DNA from: an uncultured Bacteroidales bacterium
GTDB lineage: Bacteria; Bacteroidota; Bacteroidia; Bacteroidales; FEN-979
DNA: 51,897 nt
Reading direction: 5' to 3'
Assembly: GCA_903875045.1 (NCBI GenBank)
Contig: CAIQUS010000113.1
Location: 1 to 51,897 of the forward strand
In this document: positions 16,801 to 24,517 of the stretch, piece after piece
Layout: the number at the start of each line of letters is the position of its first letter
Numbering within the stretch: position 1 is the first letter of the stretch
Notes under the pieces: generated by a model
The model's database searches: none
What the model was told of the DNA's origin: nothing
The model's input: the letters and a program-made list of their open reading frames with translations, nothing else
Made by a program: the position numbers and the translations under genes

Positions 16801-19200
16801 ACTGATCTTTTGATAGCAAAAACTTACCTTATCCTTCGTTTCAATGGTGAATTTAAGGGATGTATTGTAGATTAATGTATCATAAACACCTTTTGTTTCA
16901 CGCCGATAATAGTTGTTCTCTTTATAGTAGACATTTGAACTTCCATCCGGCCAGTTTGCTATCCACCGGTCCTCTGATGTAGTTGTACCGGGTACAAAAA
17001 CGATATATGAATTATACGAATGTGACCATCCGGAACCAAGGGGCTGCACTGGAAAGAACTCATCCTGAAGTTCAGTTAAGTATGAATTATAGGAGAATCC
17101 GAAATCCAGGGACAATTTTTTACCGGGCATGCTGAAACTGGTCTTTGTATAATGATTGAAGTTTCCGGTTTCCTGGTTCTTCGTTCCAGCCAGGGCATAA
17201 GGGGAGTAAAGTCCGGGGTAGAAAAAATCGGTACTTTGCGGATTAGGGGCGTTCAGCTGCCCGGAATTGATGAGAGAAAGTATCCGGTAGAGAAAAATAA
17301 ATGCCTGACCCCTGGTGCAATTGGTGGTTGGATAGAAATAATCATTGGTTGTATTTACAATCCCAAGATTCGCCGCTGCCTTGACATAGCCATAGTTTGG
17401 ATCAGTTGTCGGAACATCAAGAAATGGGCTTGGCCCAGTGTTGTCCGGCGGAATATTAAATGATTCGAGCAATACTTTGAGCACATGAATTCTGACAATA
17501 TAATTGGAAGGATAGAAGTTATACCGATCCCTGTCAAAAGGAGTAATCCCGTTTACATCGTTGTTATCTTGAAGGTAAAGCAAAGCTTTTGCATACCGGT
17601 AATAGTAGGTGGCTGTATTTTGCAAATCGTTGTAAGGGCTTGGAAAATAATCAGATGGCAAGGTAACTGGCAGGTTGTTCCCGTCCAGATAAATGCCAAG
17701 AAGCGCTATTTTAGCCAATTGCTGGCGCAAAATATCGTTGTCTGGCTGAGCATAGCCATTTACCCCTTCAACAATATGATGGGTACAGAGGTACTGCGTT
17801 GCCAGATAGGTCTCTGCAGCATAGCCGGGATTACCACAGTTTATGGTTGAATTGCAATCAGGAAAATCACACAAAACCGGGATGTTGATGGTGTATGATG
17901 CGGATCCAACATTACTTGCGACATAGCCTGTTAAAAAGCCCTTGGCCTTTACTGTCATCGTTGTATATACATTAATTGGTGAAGTATATGGCAGTGATGT
18001 TGTATTTGGTTCTGTACCATCCAATGTATAGCGAATGGTTGCACCAGATGTTCCGCATGTTAAAGCAACCATTTGGGCAATCGTAAAAACACCTCCCGAA
18101 GGATCAAATGTTGGGGTTGAAACTATTAACGGGGTTTGAAAATAGTAGTTTACTGAAATTACATAATAGCCTGCAACAGTGGTCGCGACTCTCCAATAGT
18201 AAGCTGTTGATGCAGACAGAATACCCGCAGCCAATGGAAATGAAGTAACATTACCTATATTCTCATTGAAAACGACTGAATTATTTGAGACTTTGACTAT
18301 CTGCAAAACATAACCATTCCCACCGGTAATCGGGTTCCATGAGAAAACCGGTGCCAAAGTTGTTAACACCGGTCCTGGGGAAACAGAACTTCCGGGACTG
18401 TTAAGTGTGATAGGATCGTTAATCACAAAAGTTGCATCAGCGCCATAGGTTGTACCTGCCTGATTTGATGCCACGAGCCTGTAATGATATTCAATATTTT
18501 GCGACAATCCCGAAATAACCTTATTGACAGAGGTACTCCCATTTACAGGGCTTAAGGTTGATGTAGATGATTGACTGCCATATCCTGTTGACAGGCCATA
18601 TTCAAAATAATAAGTCGTATTTCCATAATTCCCGTTGATATTCCCGAAAAGGTTCATGGAAGAGTTTGAAACATATTGTGCCAATGAAGTTTGGACAACT
18701 GGCGCAGCCACTCCTGTAACATTGATGTATCCTGTAAAAAGCCAGGTTTGCTGAGCGCTGGAAACAATAAATCCCGAAAAAGATTTTAACCCGGTAAAAT
18801 TGCCAATGTTTACAGTGATACTAATTGAACTGGCTCCTGATGAATAGGACGTACACCAATAGGTACCTGCATTTTCGATAATAACCTTTCCGGAACTCTG
18901 GAAAGTTGATAAACACTTCTGAAAAGTAAAAGTCAGAGCCCCCGTGCTTGCGTTTTGAGATGCTAATTTAAACTTAGCCGGGTTTTGATCATAAGTTTGC
19001 ATTTGTACCGGTGATGTATAGGAACAATTGTAGTAATCGATTTTTAGTAGGCTTACTGTTCCAACAGTGCATCCTTCGGTTGCCCAGGTATTTAAAGCAG
19101 GTGAATAGGTATAAACATTTGAGAATAAATCTTGCCCAAATGATAAGCTAATGACTGCAATGATTAAAACAATCTTTTTAACGTAACAATGTATATTCAT
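13849..19200 (-). CDS. Large RHS/YD-repeat protein with SLH domains and a CHAP-like C-terminal domain
   Basis: A 1783-residue protein starting MNIHCYVKKIVLIIAV, a Sec signal. Rough order: fibronectin-III-like segments (about 165-370); a chitobiase-C-like segment (YTLDGTEPNTT, about 375-450); S-layer-homology-type repeats (about 460-650, ILRQQLAKIALLGIYLDG, CTRGQAFIFLYRIL); a DUF6531-like N-cap (GFSYNSYL ... GSGWSHSYN); many YD repeats (about 850-1480); and the RHS core ending ARYYDPQIGRFLSEDPV. The last 160 residues (13849-14331) form a separate tip. It has Cys1628 in WCTE, a GDAITW segment, DIVFIYNN, and His1704 in AGHVAIV, matching the CHAP/NlpC papain-like pattern used by peptidoglycan amidases and endopeptidases. 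The tip is visibly AT-rich. No separate immunity gene is visible downstream. The start at 19200 excludes eleven extra upstream residues. Confidence 0.85.
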   Translation of the reverse strand: MNIHCYVKKIVLIIAVISLSFGQDLFSNVYTYSPALNTWATEGCTVGTVSLLKIDYYNCSYTSPVQMQTYDQNPAKFKLASQNASTGALTFTFQKCLSTFQSSGKVIIENAGTYWCTSYSSGASSISITVNIGNFTGLKSFSGFIVSSAQQTWLFTGYINVTGVAAPVVQTSLAQYVSNSSMNLFGNINGNYGNTTYYFEYGLSTGYGSQSSTSTLSPVNGSTSVNKVISGLSQNIEYHYRLVASNQAGTTYGADATFVINDPITLNSPGSSVSPGPVLTTLAPVFSWNPITGGNGYVLQIVKVSNNSVVFNENIGNVTSFPLAAGILSASTAYYWRVATTVAGYYVISVNYYFQTPLIVSTPTFDPSGGVFTIAQMVALTCGTSGATIRYTLDGTEPNTTSLPYTSPINVYTTMTVKAKGFLTGYVASNVGSASYTINIPVLCDFPDCNSTINCGNPGYAAETYLATQYLCTHHIVEGVNGYAQPDNDILRQQLAKIALLGIYLDGNNLPVTLPSDYFPSPYNDLQNTATYYYRYAKALLYLQDNNDVNGITPFDRDRYNFYPSNYIVRIHVLKVLLESFNIPPDNTGPSPFLDVPTTDPNYGYVKAAANLGIVNTTNDYFYPTTNCTRGQAFIFLYRILSLINSGQLNAPNPQSTDFFYPGLYSPYALAGTKNQETGNFNHYTKTSFSMPGKKLSLDFGFSYNSYLTELQDEFFPVQPLGSGWSHSYNSYIVFVPGTTTSEDRWIANWPDGSSNVYYKENNYYRRETKGVYDTLIYNTSLKFTIETKDKVSFCYQKISSDEIAFMLTSITDRNGNTITISYIPGPTVSWFGINKPTRKIYSVSDPSGRSLNFNYTPSSSSLLTGVTDPLGRNISFSYSNGLLSSSTDAKNQVTYYEYGSTRMEFNLLKTITLPKGNTVNNTYTQRKLLSTKYNSNSPTTIALNTANYAIPNSNEFLKSTVVDPAGVVQKFDFNSLGQPTHAFGNIATDISCSYGNPSHPTLPGTVVNNKNGISAVITYDPKGNPLQVVSQGGGISITETYQYNSFNDVTQYTDGKGQTTYYTYNSTGNLSQIKDPLDNTVNITNNTAGQIVSMANPVGVITNMGYNTYGNLNSVSLPILGVSSSSVYDAASRLISTTNFSGQVTSYLYDNNDNLTRETNALLFQRNNTFDANDNLTVISNAKEIPTNMTFDAYDRLTGVSFAGSAKSYSYNTNGTQNTYTNPNGHIFTYSYDAAGRITSDGYAAYSYDATTGSLKTIVKDGKTLTYNYDGLNRVSSISFNDFTGNTVFYTYDNNNNLTTMQYPGNRTVTYTYDAINQLTQVSDWNNTITTYSYRPDGQLSSMTYPNLVKCIYSYDNAARMTGIAFKRNNGSGSTIASYTFTLDNLGNHTQEQITEPYTYYPAKSAESVNYSYNDANRILTAGGTSFSYDNNGNTLSKTGYNYTYDYKDNITSISGNYSQTYEYDGLGNRRKKGNTRFVLDILGMSRLLMETDLTGNVQNYYIYGLALISRIASSNATSYYISDFRGSIVAMTDATVTANITHQYQYDDFGNITQVSEANSNPFRFVGKYGVMYEDGKNYFMRARYYDPQIGRFLSEDPVWGTNRYVYSDNNPIGKFDLSGQVDSWCTEITAGYLNWTRDNWNGDAITWDNEENPVMRNNGFTQITADELKNRYSICGKNPFEKENDIVFIYNNWKPNTVAGHVAIVRNIGLNKKNEIYYERLDNVRKDSEFKTRAVQYDGYYNKGGKYVFAKLDGRWTNSMVLQPIQQITIWFKPKQYQCK

Positions 19201-19307
19201 TTCCGTATGTTTTAGATTACTTGTAATAGTCATTTTTCGGAATAAAAGGAGTCAAGTTATAAATGCATCACATTCAATTTCAGACTACAAGTTCAGTAAA
19301 TGTATTA

Positions 19308-19673
19308 TTACCGGTAGTCCGTTGGTGCTGCAATATACAAATATGGTTTATTGCATTGCCCGGGTTTACCTGATCCATCGTATTCTGTGAAATTCCGGAA
19401 ATCCATCCCGTCAAACCGACTTACACCGCCATTTGTCCCGATCCATAGAAATCCTTTGCCGTCTTGAAAAATACAGAGAACCTGTGACTGAACCAATCCT
19501 TCAGGCACCCCATAAAACATATAGCTAATCTCCTGATGACGTATAGATTGCGATACACCCAGAAGAAATATCAATAAAACTGCAGCAAATTTTCGACATC
19601 GCCTGACACATGCAATGAAAGGCAACCTGGAAAACATGTGATATATGAAGAAAAAGACAGTATTATCAGACAT
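19308..19673 (-). pseudogene. N-terminal remnant of a hybrid two-component sensor (Reg_prop propeller)
   Basis: A 121-residue frame with a hydrophobic signal-like stretch (KFAAVLLIFLLGVSQS). It is followed by one sensor-propeller blade: YMFYGVPEGLVQSQVLCIFQ then GFLWIGTNGGVSRFDG. This is the opening of the periplasmic sensor of Bacteroidota hybrid histidine kinases, which normally run about 1000-1400 residues. Here the frame ends after NFTEYDG plus about twenty unrelated residues, and no kinase follows. It overlaps the end of the AI-2E permease gene by 8 bases. The rest was presumably lost during rearrangement next to the RHS gene. A functional short protein is possible but less likely. Confidence 0.65.
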
Positions 19674-20739
19674 GGTCGCCTTTAAGCCAAAGCAAAAATA
19701 AGTTATACCCGAGTGATAGCACTACTGCACCTACGAACAACCCGATGGTTCCAAAACTGATAAATCCCCCGATAGCTCCGAGAAAAATAATCAGCATGGG
19801 AACCGGGGCCCCGCGTCCGAGCAAAAGTGGTTTAAGCACATTATCGATGAGCAGCAACGGGATGCACCACACGGTTAAAAGGATGGCAGTAAGGGTGCTT
19901 AGCTTCAGAAATGCATAGATCAGCACTGCAATCACTACAGGACCAACACCAATCTGGACAATGGCCAGGACAAAACCGAACAACGCCCATAAACCCGCAC
20001 CAGGAATGCCCGCCACGAGAAACCCCAGTCCGGCAAGAAAAGCCTGGATAAATGCTACGCCCAAGATTCCGCGGGCCACATTCCGGATTGTAATTTCAGC
20101 GTTGGCAACTGTCTCAATGCCATGGTCGCCCATCAACCTCACGGCGATCTTCCTGACTGAAACTGCACCGGTATCGGCAAATACCAAAAAAAATCCCGAT
20201 AGGATGACCGACACAAAAAACATCAATACACCCAACCCGGCATTGGATAGCATCGAAAGAGACCATGTTAACGCAGTCATCAATTGACTTTGATATTCCT
20301 TGGCTACTTCAGTCAGGTTACCTGACGCGTCGAGCCAGATATCATACGCTGTGCTGCCTATCACGGGCCAGTCTTTCACTGATTCGGAGGGAGGAGGCAC
20401 CAGGCTGGTGCCTGAGGTCACTGAATCCTTAACGAACCGAACAGCATCGCCGAGTGATCCGCCAAGTAAAATAACAGGAAGCAGTATTAACGCAAGAAGA
20501 CAGCAGGTGACAAGCACTGCAGCCAGTTTTCCCCGGTTGCCAAGCCTAATTTTCAGCCAAATAAACATTGGATATATGGCGATCGCGATGATCACCCCCC
20601 AAAGCGTTATCATTAAAAAATGCTTCAGGATCATGAAGCACCACACAATGAGACCGAGCACCAAGCCTACTTTGATGGTAACTTCCAAACTCTTGTTTAC
20701 ATAACTCTTATCCCCGGATGGTGATTTTAGCTGTTCCAT
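19666..20739 (-). CDS. AI-2E family (UPF0118) membrane transporter
   Basis: A 357-residue inner-membrane protein of the AI-2E/PerM family. There are paired hydrophobic segments at the N-terminus (VGLVLGLIVWCFMILKHF, MITLWGVIIAIAIYPMFIWL). An amphipathic periplasmic stretch is followed by RGILGVAFIQAFLAGLGFLVAGIPGAGLWALFGFVLAIVQIGVGP and the C-terminal VLKPLLLGRGAPVPMLIIFLGAIGGFISFGTIGLFVGAVVLSLGY, both family hallmarks. Despite the name, most members are not proven autoinducer exporters; some act as sodium/proton antiporters or ion transporters. The 103 bases between it and the kinase gene show no hairpin. Confidence 0.9.
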   Translation of the reverse strand: MEQLKSPSGDKSYVNKSLEVTIKVGLVLGLIVWCFMILKHFLMITLWGVIIAIAIYPMFIWLKIRLGNRGKLAAVLVTCCLLALILLPVILLGGSLGDAVRFVKDSVTSGTSLVPPPSESVKDWPVIGSTAYDIWLDASGNLTEVAKEYQSQLMTALTWSLSMLSNAGLGVLMFFVSVILSGFFLVFADTGAVSVRKIAVRLMGDHGIETVANAEITIRNVARGILGVAFIQAFLAGLGFLVAGIPGAGLWALFGFVLAIVQIGVGPVVIAVLIYAFLKLSTLTAILLTVWCIPLLLIDNVLKPLLLGRGAPVPMLIIFLGAIGGFISFGTIGLFVGAVVLSLGYNLFLLWLKGDHV

Positions 20740-20842
20740 GGCCCTTGAAATTTTCTATAAAAGTAGGATTAATTCTGAACTTATGGTTCAAGGGGTCAAT
20801 CTTGCATTTCAAAGAAGGATTCCTGATTAATGACACAAAAGA

Positions 20843-23407
20843 TCATACACTCCTTTTATTGCGACTGTGCTTCTTCGGTTTTGAAAAAAGCCTGGTTAAA
20901 AACGGTTGTTTGGCTTCCTTTTCATGATCGTCGGAATAATATCCGTGCCCATAACCATAGCCGTAACCATAGCCGTAACCATATCCATAACCGTAACCAT
21001 AGCCGTACCCGTAGGAACTCTGATCGAGGCTGAAGTCATTCAGCAAAATGGCCATATTGGGGGTGTTGTGCGATTGCATGTCACGGATGACCGAGGTAAA
21101 TATCTTTTTATGTGTGACACCCTGTCGTGCCACGAAAATGTTGGCATCAGAATGTTTCATCAGAAGGGTGGCATCGGTGACCAGGGCAATTGGCGGGGTA
21201 TCAACAATGATATAATCATACATCGTCTTCAGCTTTATGAAAAGTTCTGTACACTTTGGTGAAGCGATCAGTTCTGCAGGGTTTGGCGGGATGGGCCCAG
21301 CCATGAGGATGTCGAGATTTTCGACCCCTGAAAATTTAATCACTTCTTCGAGACTGCACTTGTTGATAAGAAAGGAGCTGATGCCTTCAGTATTCGTGAG
21401 CCCGAAATCCTCGAATATTTTGGGTTTACGCAAATCGAATCCCATGAGCAGTGTCCTTTTGCCATACAGGGCAAAAATGGAAGCCAGGTTCACCGAAACA
21501 AAGGTCTTCCCTGCCCCCACCATGTCGGAGGTAATCAGGATGGTTTGTTGTTCTTTTTGTTGCAGCAGATAGTTAATGTTGGTACGAACTGTACGGAAAG
21601 CCTCGGTACTGGTGGAGTTTGGTGAATCAATCACAACCCTGCTCCCCTTTTTGCTGTGGAGCAAATTGCCCATAAAAGGAAGCTTTGTGATCTTTTCAAG
21701 CTCTTCGCGCGAGTTGATCGTTTTGTTCAAATAATCTTTTCCGAAAATATACATTAAAGGAAGTAGGATGGCAATGAAAAGGGCATAAATATAATTCTGG
21801 TTTTTCTTTGGAAAAACCAGAGTTGAACCTGCATTGGGAGCCTTATCGAGTATCTCGTTGTCGGGTGTGGCGGCCGCCCTTGAAAGTTGCGCTTCCGACC
21901 GCTTCTGAAGTAAAAAGGTATAGGAGGCATCAATCAGCTTGAATTTACGCTCAATCCCGAATAATACCCGTTGGGTTTCAGGAAGCATATTGACATGTGC
22001 CATCACTTCCGCCATTCTTTTATCAAGCTCAGCAATATCCATCTCATTGGTTTTCAAAGTACTGTTTATACTTTCGAAAAGCGCTTTTTTTGTAGCTGCA
22101 ATCTTGTTGTCGAGCATCAGCATGGAAGGGTTTTTCTCCCTTGCATAATTGGACATTTCCATTCGCTGGATGTACATCTGAGTCAATTCTGTCACGAGTG
22201 TCACCATGAGTGAATTATCAATTCCCATGGAAGACGGAATGACCATCTCACTGAGCTTATTTATCTCAACATCCTTTTTCATATTTTTCAGGTAACTGTT
22301 CTTTACCTGTAAAATAGCTTTCTGATCCTGAAATATCACCATCTTATCAAATACCTGCTGCGCCTGGGCATCCAGGTTGAGAAACTCATTGTTCGTTCTG
22401 AAATTCATCAGAACCCGTTCGGAGGTATTCAATGAATCTGAAATCCCCAGCAGCTCCTGATCGATGAAATTGATGGTTCGGGTAGCCTCAATGTTTTTCT
22501 TCTCCAAACCGCTCATCACATATTCACTGGCGATGGCATTGACAAAATCTGCTGCCTTATTTGCATTCGTATTCGCTATTTTTATTTCAATTACCGAAGC
22601 ATCTTTTTTAACCGGAGCCACTGTGAACGACTTGAATTCATTCACGAGTCCCTCATAATCGCGGAACACGAATGAAAAATACCGCTTATAATCCTGCTTT
22701 TCATTGAAATTTTCCGTAAGGATCACTTTGAATCTGAAATCTTTGGTCTGAATGGTCTGGTTGAAATTGAAAACCGAGTTAACACTAACATGATTAGTTG
22801 GCTTTTTCAGGAGTTTTTCTTCTGAAAAATTGTAAAAGGATACATTTTCAGCCTCCGCTTCAAGGTTGAACTGGGTTGGTGAAATGAAGGTCAGATTAAA
22901 AATCAAATTGACCGGTTGGGGATAGGAAGTATCAAGGATCACCTTGAAAGGAGCCTCCCTGAATAATTCAGAGGTGGTATAGAAAGGATTGCCGTTGTAA
23001 TATCGCTTAATGGCCTTAACCGGGTTTTGACGGTAGAACTCCCTGTACAAAAATTTATCCCGGCTGAAATAGGTCACTTCATAGCCGCACTTTTGTATGG
23101 TACGGTTCACCATGTTATATGACGTGAGTATTTCAATTTCATTCAGCATATTCTGCGGTTTACTTGCAAGTGCAATCCCCAGCATATCCGAGGCACTTAT
23201 TTTGTTGGCATTTTTATCCTTGATGAGCAGGGTAGATCTGACTTCATAAACCGGCTGAGCATATTTATTAAATAAAAATGTGGTAACCAATGCAAAAAAA
23301 ATGGTAATGGCAAACAAGTACCAGTAGTGGTACATTTTGAATAAATATTCCTGATAATTAAAGGATGATTCTTCACTTTGGTCAAAATCCTGCATGTTCT
23401 CGTTCAT
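20843..23407 (-). CDS. Wzc-like polysaccharide co-polymerase and tyrosine autokinase
   Basis: An 854-residue inner-membrane protein. The N-terminal Wzz domain has a transmembrane segment (YWYLFAITIFFALVTTFLF), then a long coiled-coil periplasmic part, then GNVR-like and second transmembrane segments (YIYALFIAILLPLMYIF). The C-terminal BY-kinase domain has Walker A SDMVGAGKTFVSVNLA (near residue 629), Walker A' LLMGFDLRKP and Walker B YDYIIVDTPP. The usual GEGKT reads GAGKT, and the first Asp of the A' motif (D-DLR) is replaced by Gly. The tail has eleven consecutive Tyr-Gly pairs and then HGYY (20936-21013), the autophosphorylation cluster. Gene order is Wza-like then Wzc-like, 11 bases apart. 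It controls capsule or exopolysaccharide chain length and export. Confidence 0.92.
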   Translation of the reverse strand: MNENMQDFDQSEESSFNYQEYLFKMYHYWYLFAITIFFALVTTFLFNKYAQPVYEVRSTLLIKDKNANKISASDMLGIALASKPQNMLNEIEILTSYNMVNRTIQKCGYEVTYFSRDKFLYREFYRQNPVKAIKRYYNGNPFYTTSELFREAPFKVILDTSYPQPVNLIFNLTFISPTQFNLEAEAENVSFYNFSEEKLLKKPTNHVSVNSVFNFNQTIQTKDFRFKVILTENFNEKQDYKRYFSFVFRDYEGLVNEFKSFTVAPVKKDASVIEIKIANTNANKAADFVNAIASEYVMSGLEKKNIEATRTINFIDQELLGISDSLNTSERVLMNFRTNNEFLNLDAQAQQVFDKMVIFQDQKAILQVKNSYLKNMKKDVEINKLSEMVIPSSMGIDNSLMVTLVTELTQMYIQRMEMSNYAREKNPSMLMLDNKIAATKKALFESINSTLKTNEMDIAELDKRMAEVMAHVNMLPETQRVLFGIERKFKLIDASYTFLLQKRSEAQLSRAAATPDNEILDKAPNAGSTLVFPKKNQNYIYALFIAILLPLMYIFGKDYLNKTINSREELEKITKLPFMGNLLHSKKGSRVVIDSPNSTSTEAFRTVRTNINYLLQQKEQQTILITSDMVGAGKTFVSVNLASIFALYGKRTLLMGFDLRKPKIFEDFGLTNTEGISSFLINKCSLEEVIKFSGVENLDILMAGPIPPNPAELIASPKCTELFIKLKTMYDYIIVDTPPIALVTDATLLMKHSDANIFVARQGVTHKKIFTSVIRDMQSHNTPNMAILLNDFSLDQSSYGYGYGYGYGYGYGYGYGYGYGHGYYSDDHEKEAKQPFLTRLFSKPKKHSRNKRSV
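20936..21013 (-). repeat. Tyr-Gly coding microsatellite in the kinase tail
   Basis: Six-base units encoding Tyr-Gly are repeated eleven times, then His-Gly-Tyr-Tyr, giving 13 tyrosines in 26 codons. The units alternate between TAT and TAC, with longer blocks repeated. Gain or loss of units keeps the reading frame, so copy-number change would alter the number of phosphorylation sites without breaking the protein. Confidence 0.9.
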
Positions 23408-23418
23408 GAGAAATTGTA

Positions 23419-24213
23419 TTATTTAAAATAATTTATCAGCAACAGGGCTGTTGAAATCGAGGAAAATATCAATGCCCACGGGAACACAGATCCCAAACCC
23501 CAACGCTTGTAACCCAGTGGTGCCACATAAACAATGTCGTTTGGCTGGAGATAATAATATTTGGAACTGAGAAGTTGCTCACTGTTTAAATCGATGTAAT
23601 GCACCTGTGAACCGCCGGCGACCTGACGGATCAAGGCTACCTTTGACCGGTTGGCAAACTCCGTGAGGTCGCCTGCCAGGGCCAGTGCTTCAAACAGGTT
23701 CAGGTCTTCTTTGTAGATCGTAAATTCACCCGGCTTCGCCACTTCCCCGACCATGGTTACCCGGAAGTTGACCATTTTAACGACGACGGTTACCTCTGTA
23801 AGATATTCCCCAATCATTTTTTGCAGCACATCTTTGACCTGGTTTACGGTTAATTCCCTGACATATACCTGGCCGATGATCGGAAAATCGATGTAGCCTT
23901 CAGAATTTACACTGTACCCATTCAGGTAAATTGAGGCATCATTGGCAAAATCGTTGTACGAATTTGACCCCGATTGCTTGTTGAAAAAGATGAAGGCCTT
24001 TTCGTCAAGTGCAAAAACACGGATATAGAGATAGTCTTTAATTTGGATTTTATAGTCCAGATTTCGCTTATTGGGCAAGATGGAGGTCGTATCCTTGGCC
24101 TGCTGTTTCTGAAGGTACGTTATTTTTTTCTGTGGAACGCAGGAACCCATCAAAACTGCAATTAAAAGAAAACTAAATGCAGGTATGGTGATCCGTGTAA
24201 AAAGGTTTTTCAT
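23419..24213 (-). CDS. Polysaccharide export outer-membrane lipoprotein, Wza-like
   Basis: A 264-residue lipoprotein with lipobox LMGSC. It has a Poly_export domain (YKIQIKDYLYIRVFALDE ... GYIDFPIIGQVYVRELT) and a SLBB-type domain (VTMVGEVAKPGEFTIYKEDLNLFEALALAGDLTEFANRSKV). It ends in a hydrophobic helix (WALIFSSISTALLLINYF), as in Bacteroidota members. It forms the outer-membrane exit channel for capsule or exopolysaccharide and works with the co-polymerase kinase encoded next. The start at 24213 gives the lipoprotein signal; the longer reading to 24318 crosses the promoter. The well-formed promoter at 24235-24264 drives both genes. Confidence 0.92.
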   Translation of the reverse strand: MKNLFTRITIPAFSFLLIAVLMGSCVPQKKITYLQKQQAKDTTSILPNKRNLDYKIQIKDYLYIRVFALDEKAFIFFNKQSGSNSYNDFANDASIYLNGYSVNSEGYIDFPIIGQVYVRELTVNQVKDVLQKMIGEYLTEVTVVVKMVNFRVTMVGEVAKPGEFTIYKEDLNLFEALALAGDLTEFANRSKVALIRQVAGGSQVHYIDLNSEQLLSSKYYYLQPNDIVYVAPLGYKRWGLGSVFPWALIFSSISTALLLINYFK

Positions 24214-24234
24214 AATGTCCCGGCGTTGAAAATG

Positions 24235-24264
24235 CAAAAGTAGATATATTTTCTTAAAATCAAA
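24235..24264 (-). promoter_or_regulatory. Bacteroidota-type promoter of the wza/wzc-like pair
   Basis: On the minus strand TTTG (24261-24264) is followed 18 bases later by TACTTTTG (24235-24242). Both boxes match the Bacteroidota -33/-7 consensus. The predicted leader to the start at 24213 is about 15-20 bases. Confidence 0.7.
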
Positions 24265-24427
24265 GATAATAGTAATGGGACCTGTCATTCCTGTCAGAAC
24301 CTTGAAGGATACTTTCAAAGCCTGCCATTGGAATGGTCATTGACAATCAAAGCCATGTCGATTACCGGTTACAGGCAGGATTCTGATAAATCATATTAAT
24401 TACGTGTAAATTCAAAAAGCAAATAAT

Positions 24428-24435
24428 TACCTTTG
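24428..24435 (+). promoter_or_regulatory. Candidate -7 box for the nucleotide-sugar dehydrogenase gene
   Basis: TACCTTTG matches TAnnTTTG, 82 bases before the ATG at 24518. No -33 TTTG is at the expected distance. The 304-base divergent gap 24214-24517 holds this box and the promoter at 24235; nothing else was seen. Confidence 0.4.
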
Positions 24436-24517
24436 CCGATTGAAAAATGAATTCAGAATTTCAAGAATCTGAATAATTACTAATCAATAAAACCATTATT
24501 CACATTACATTCACTTT

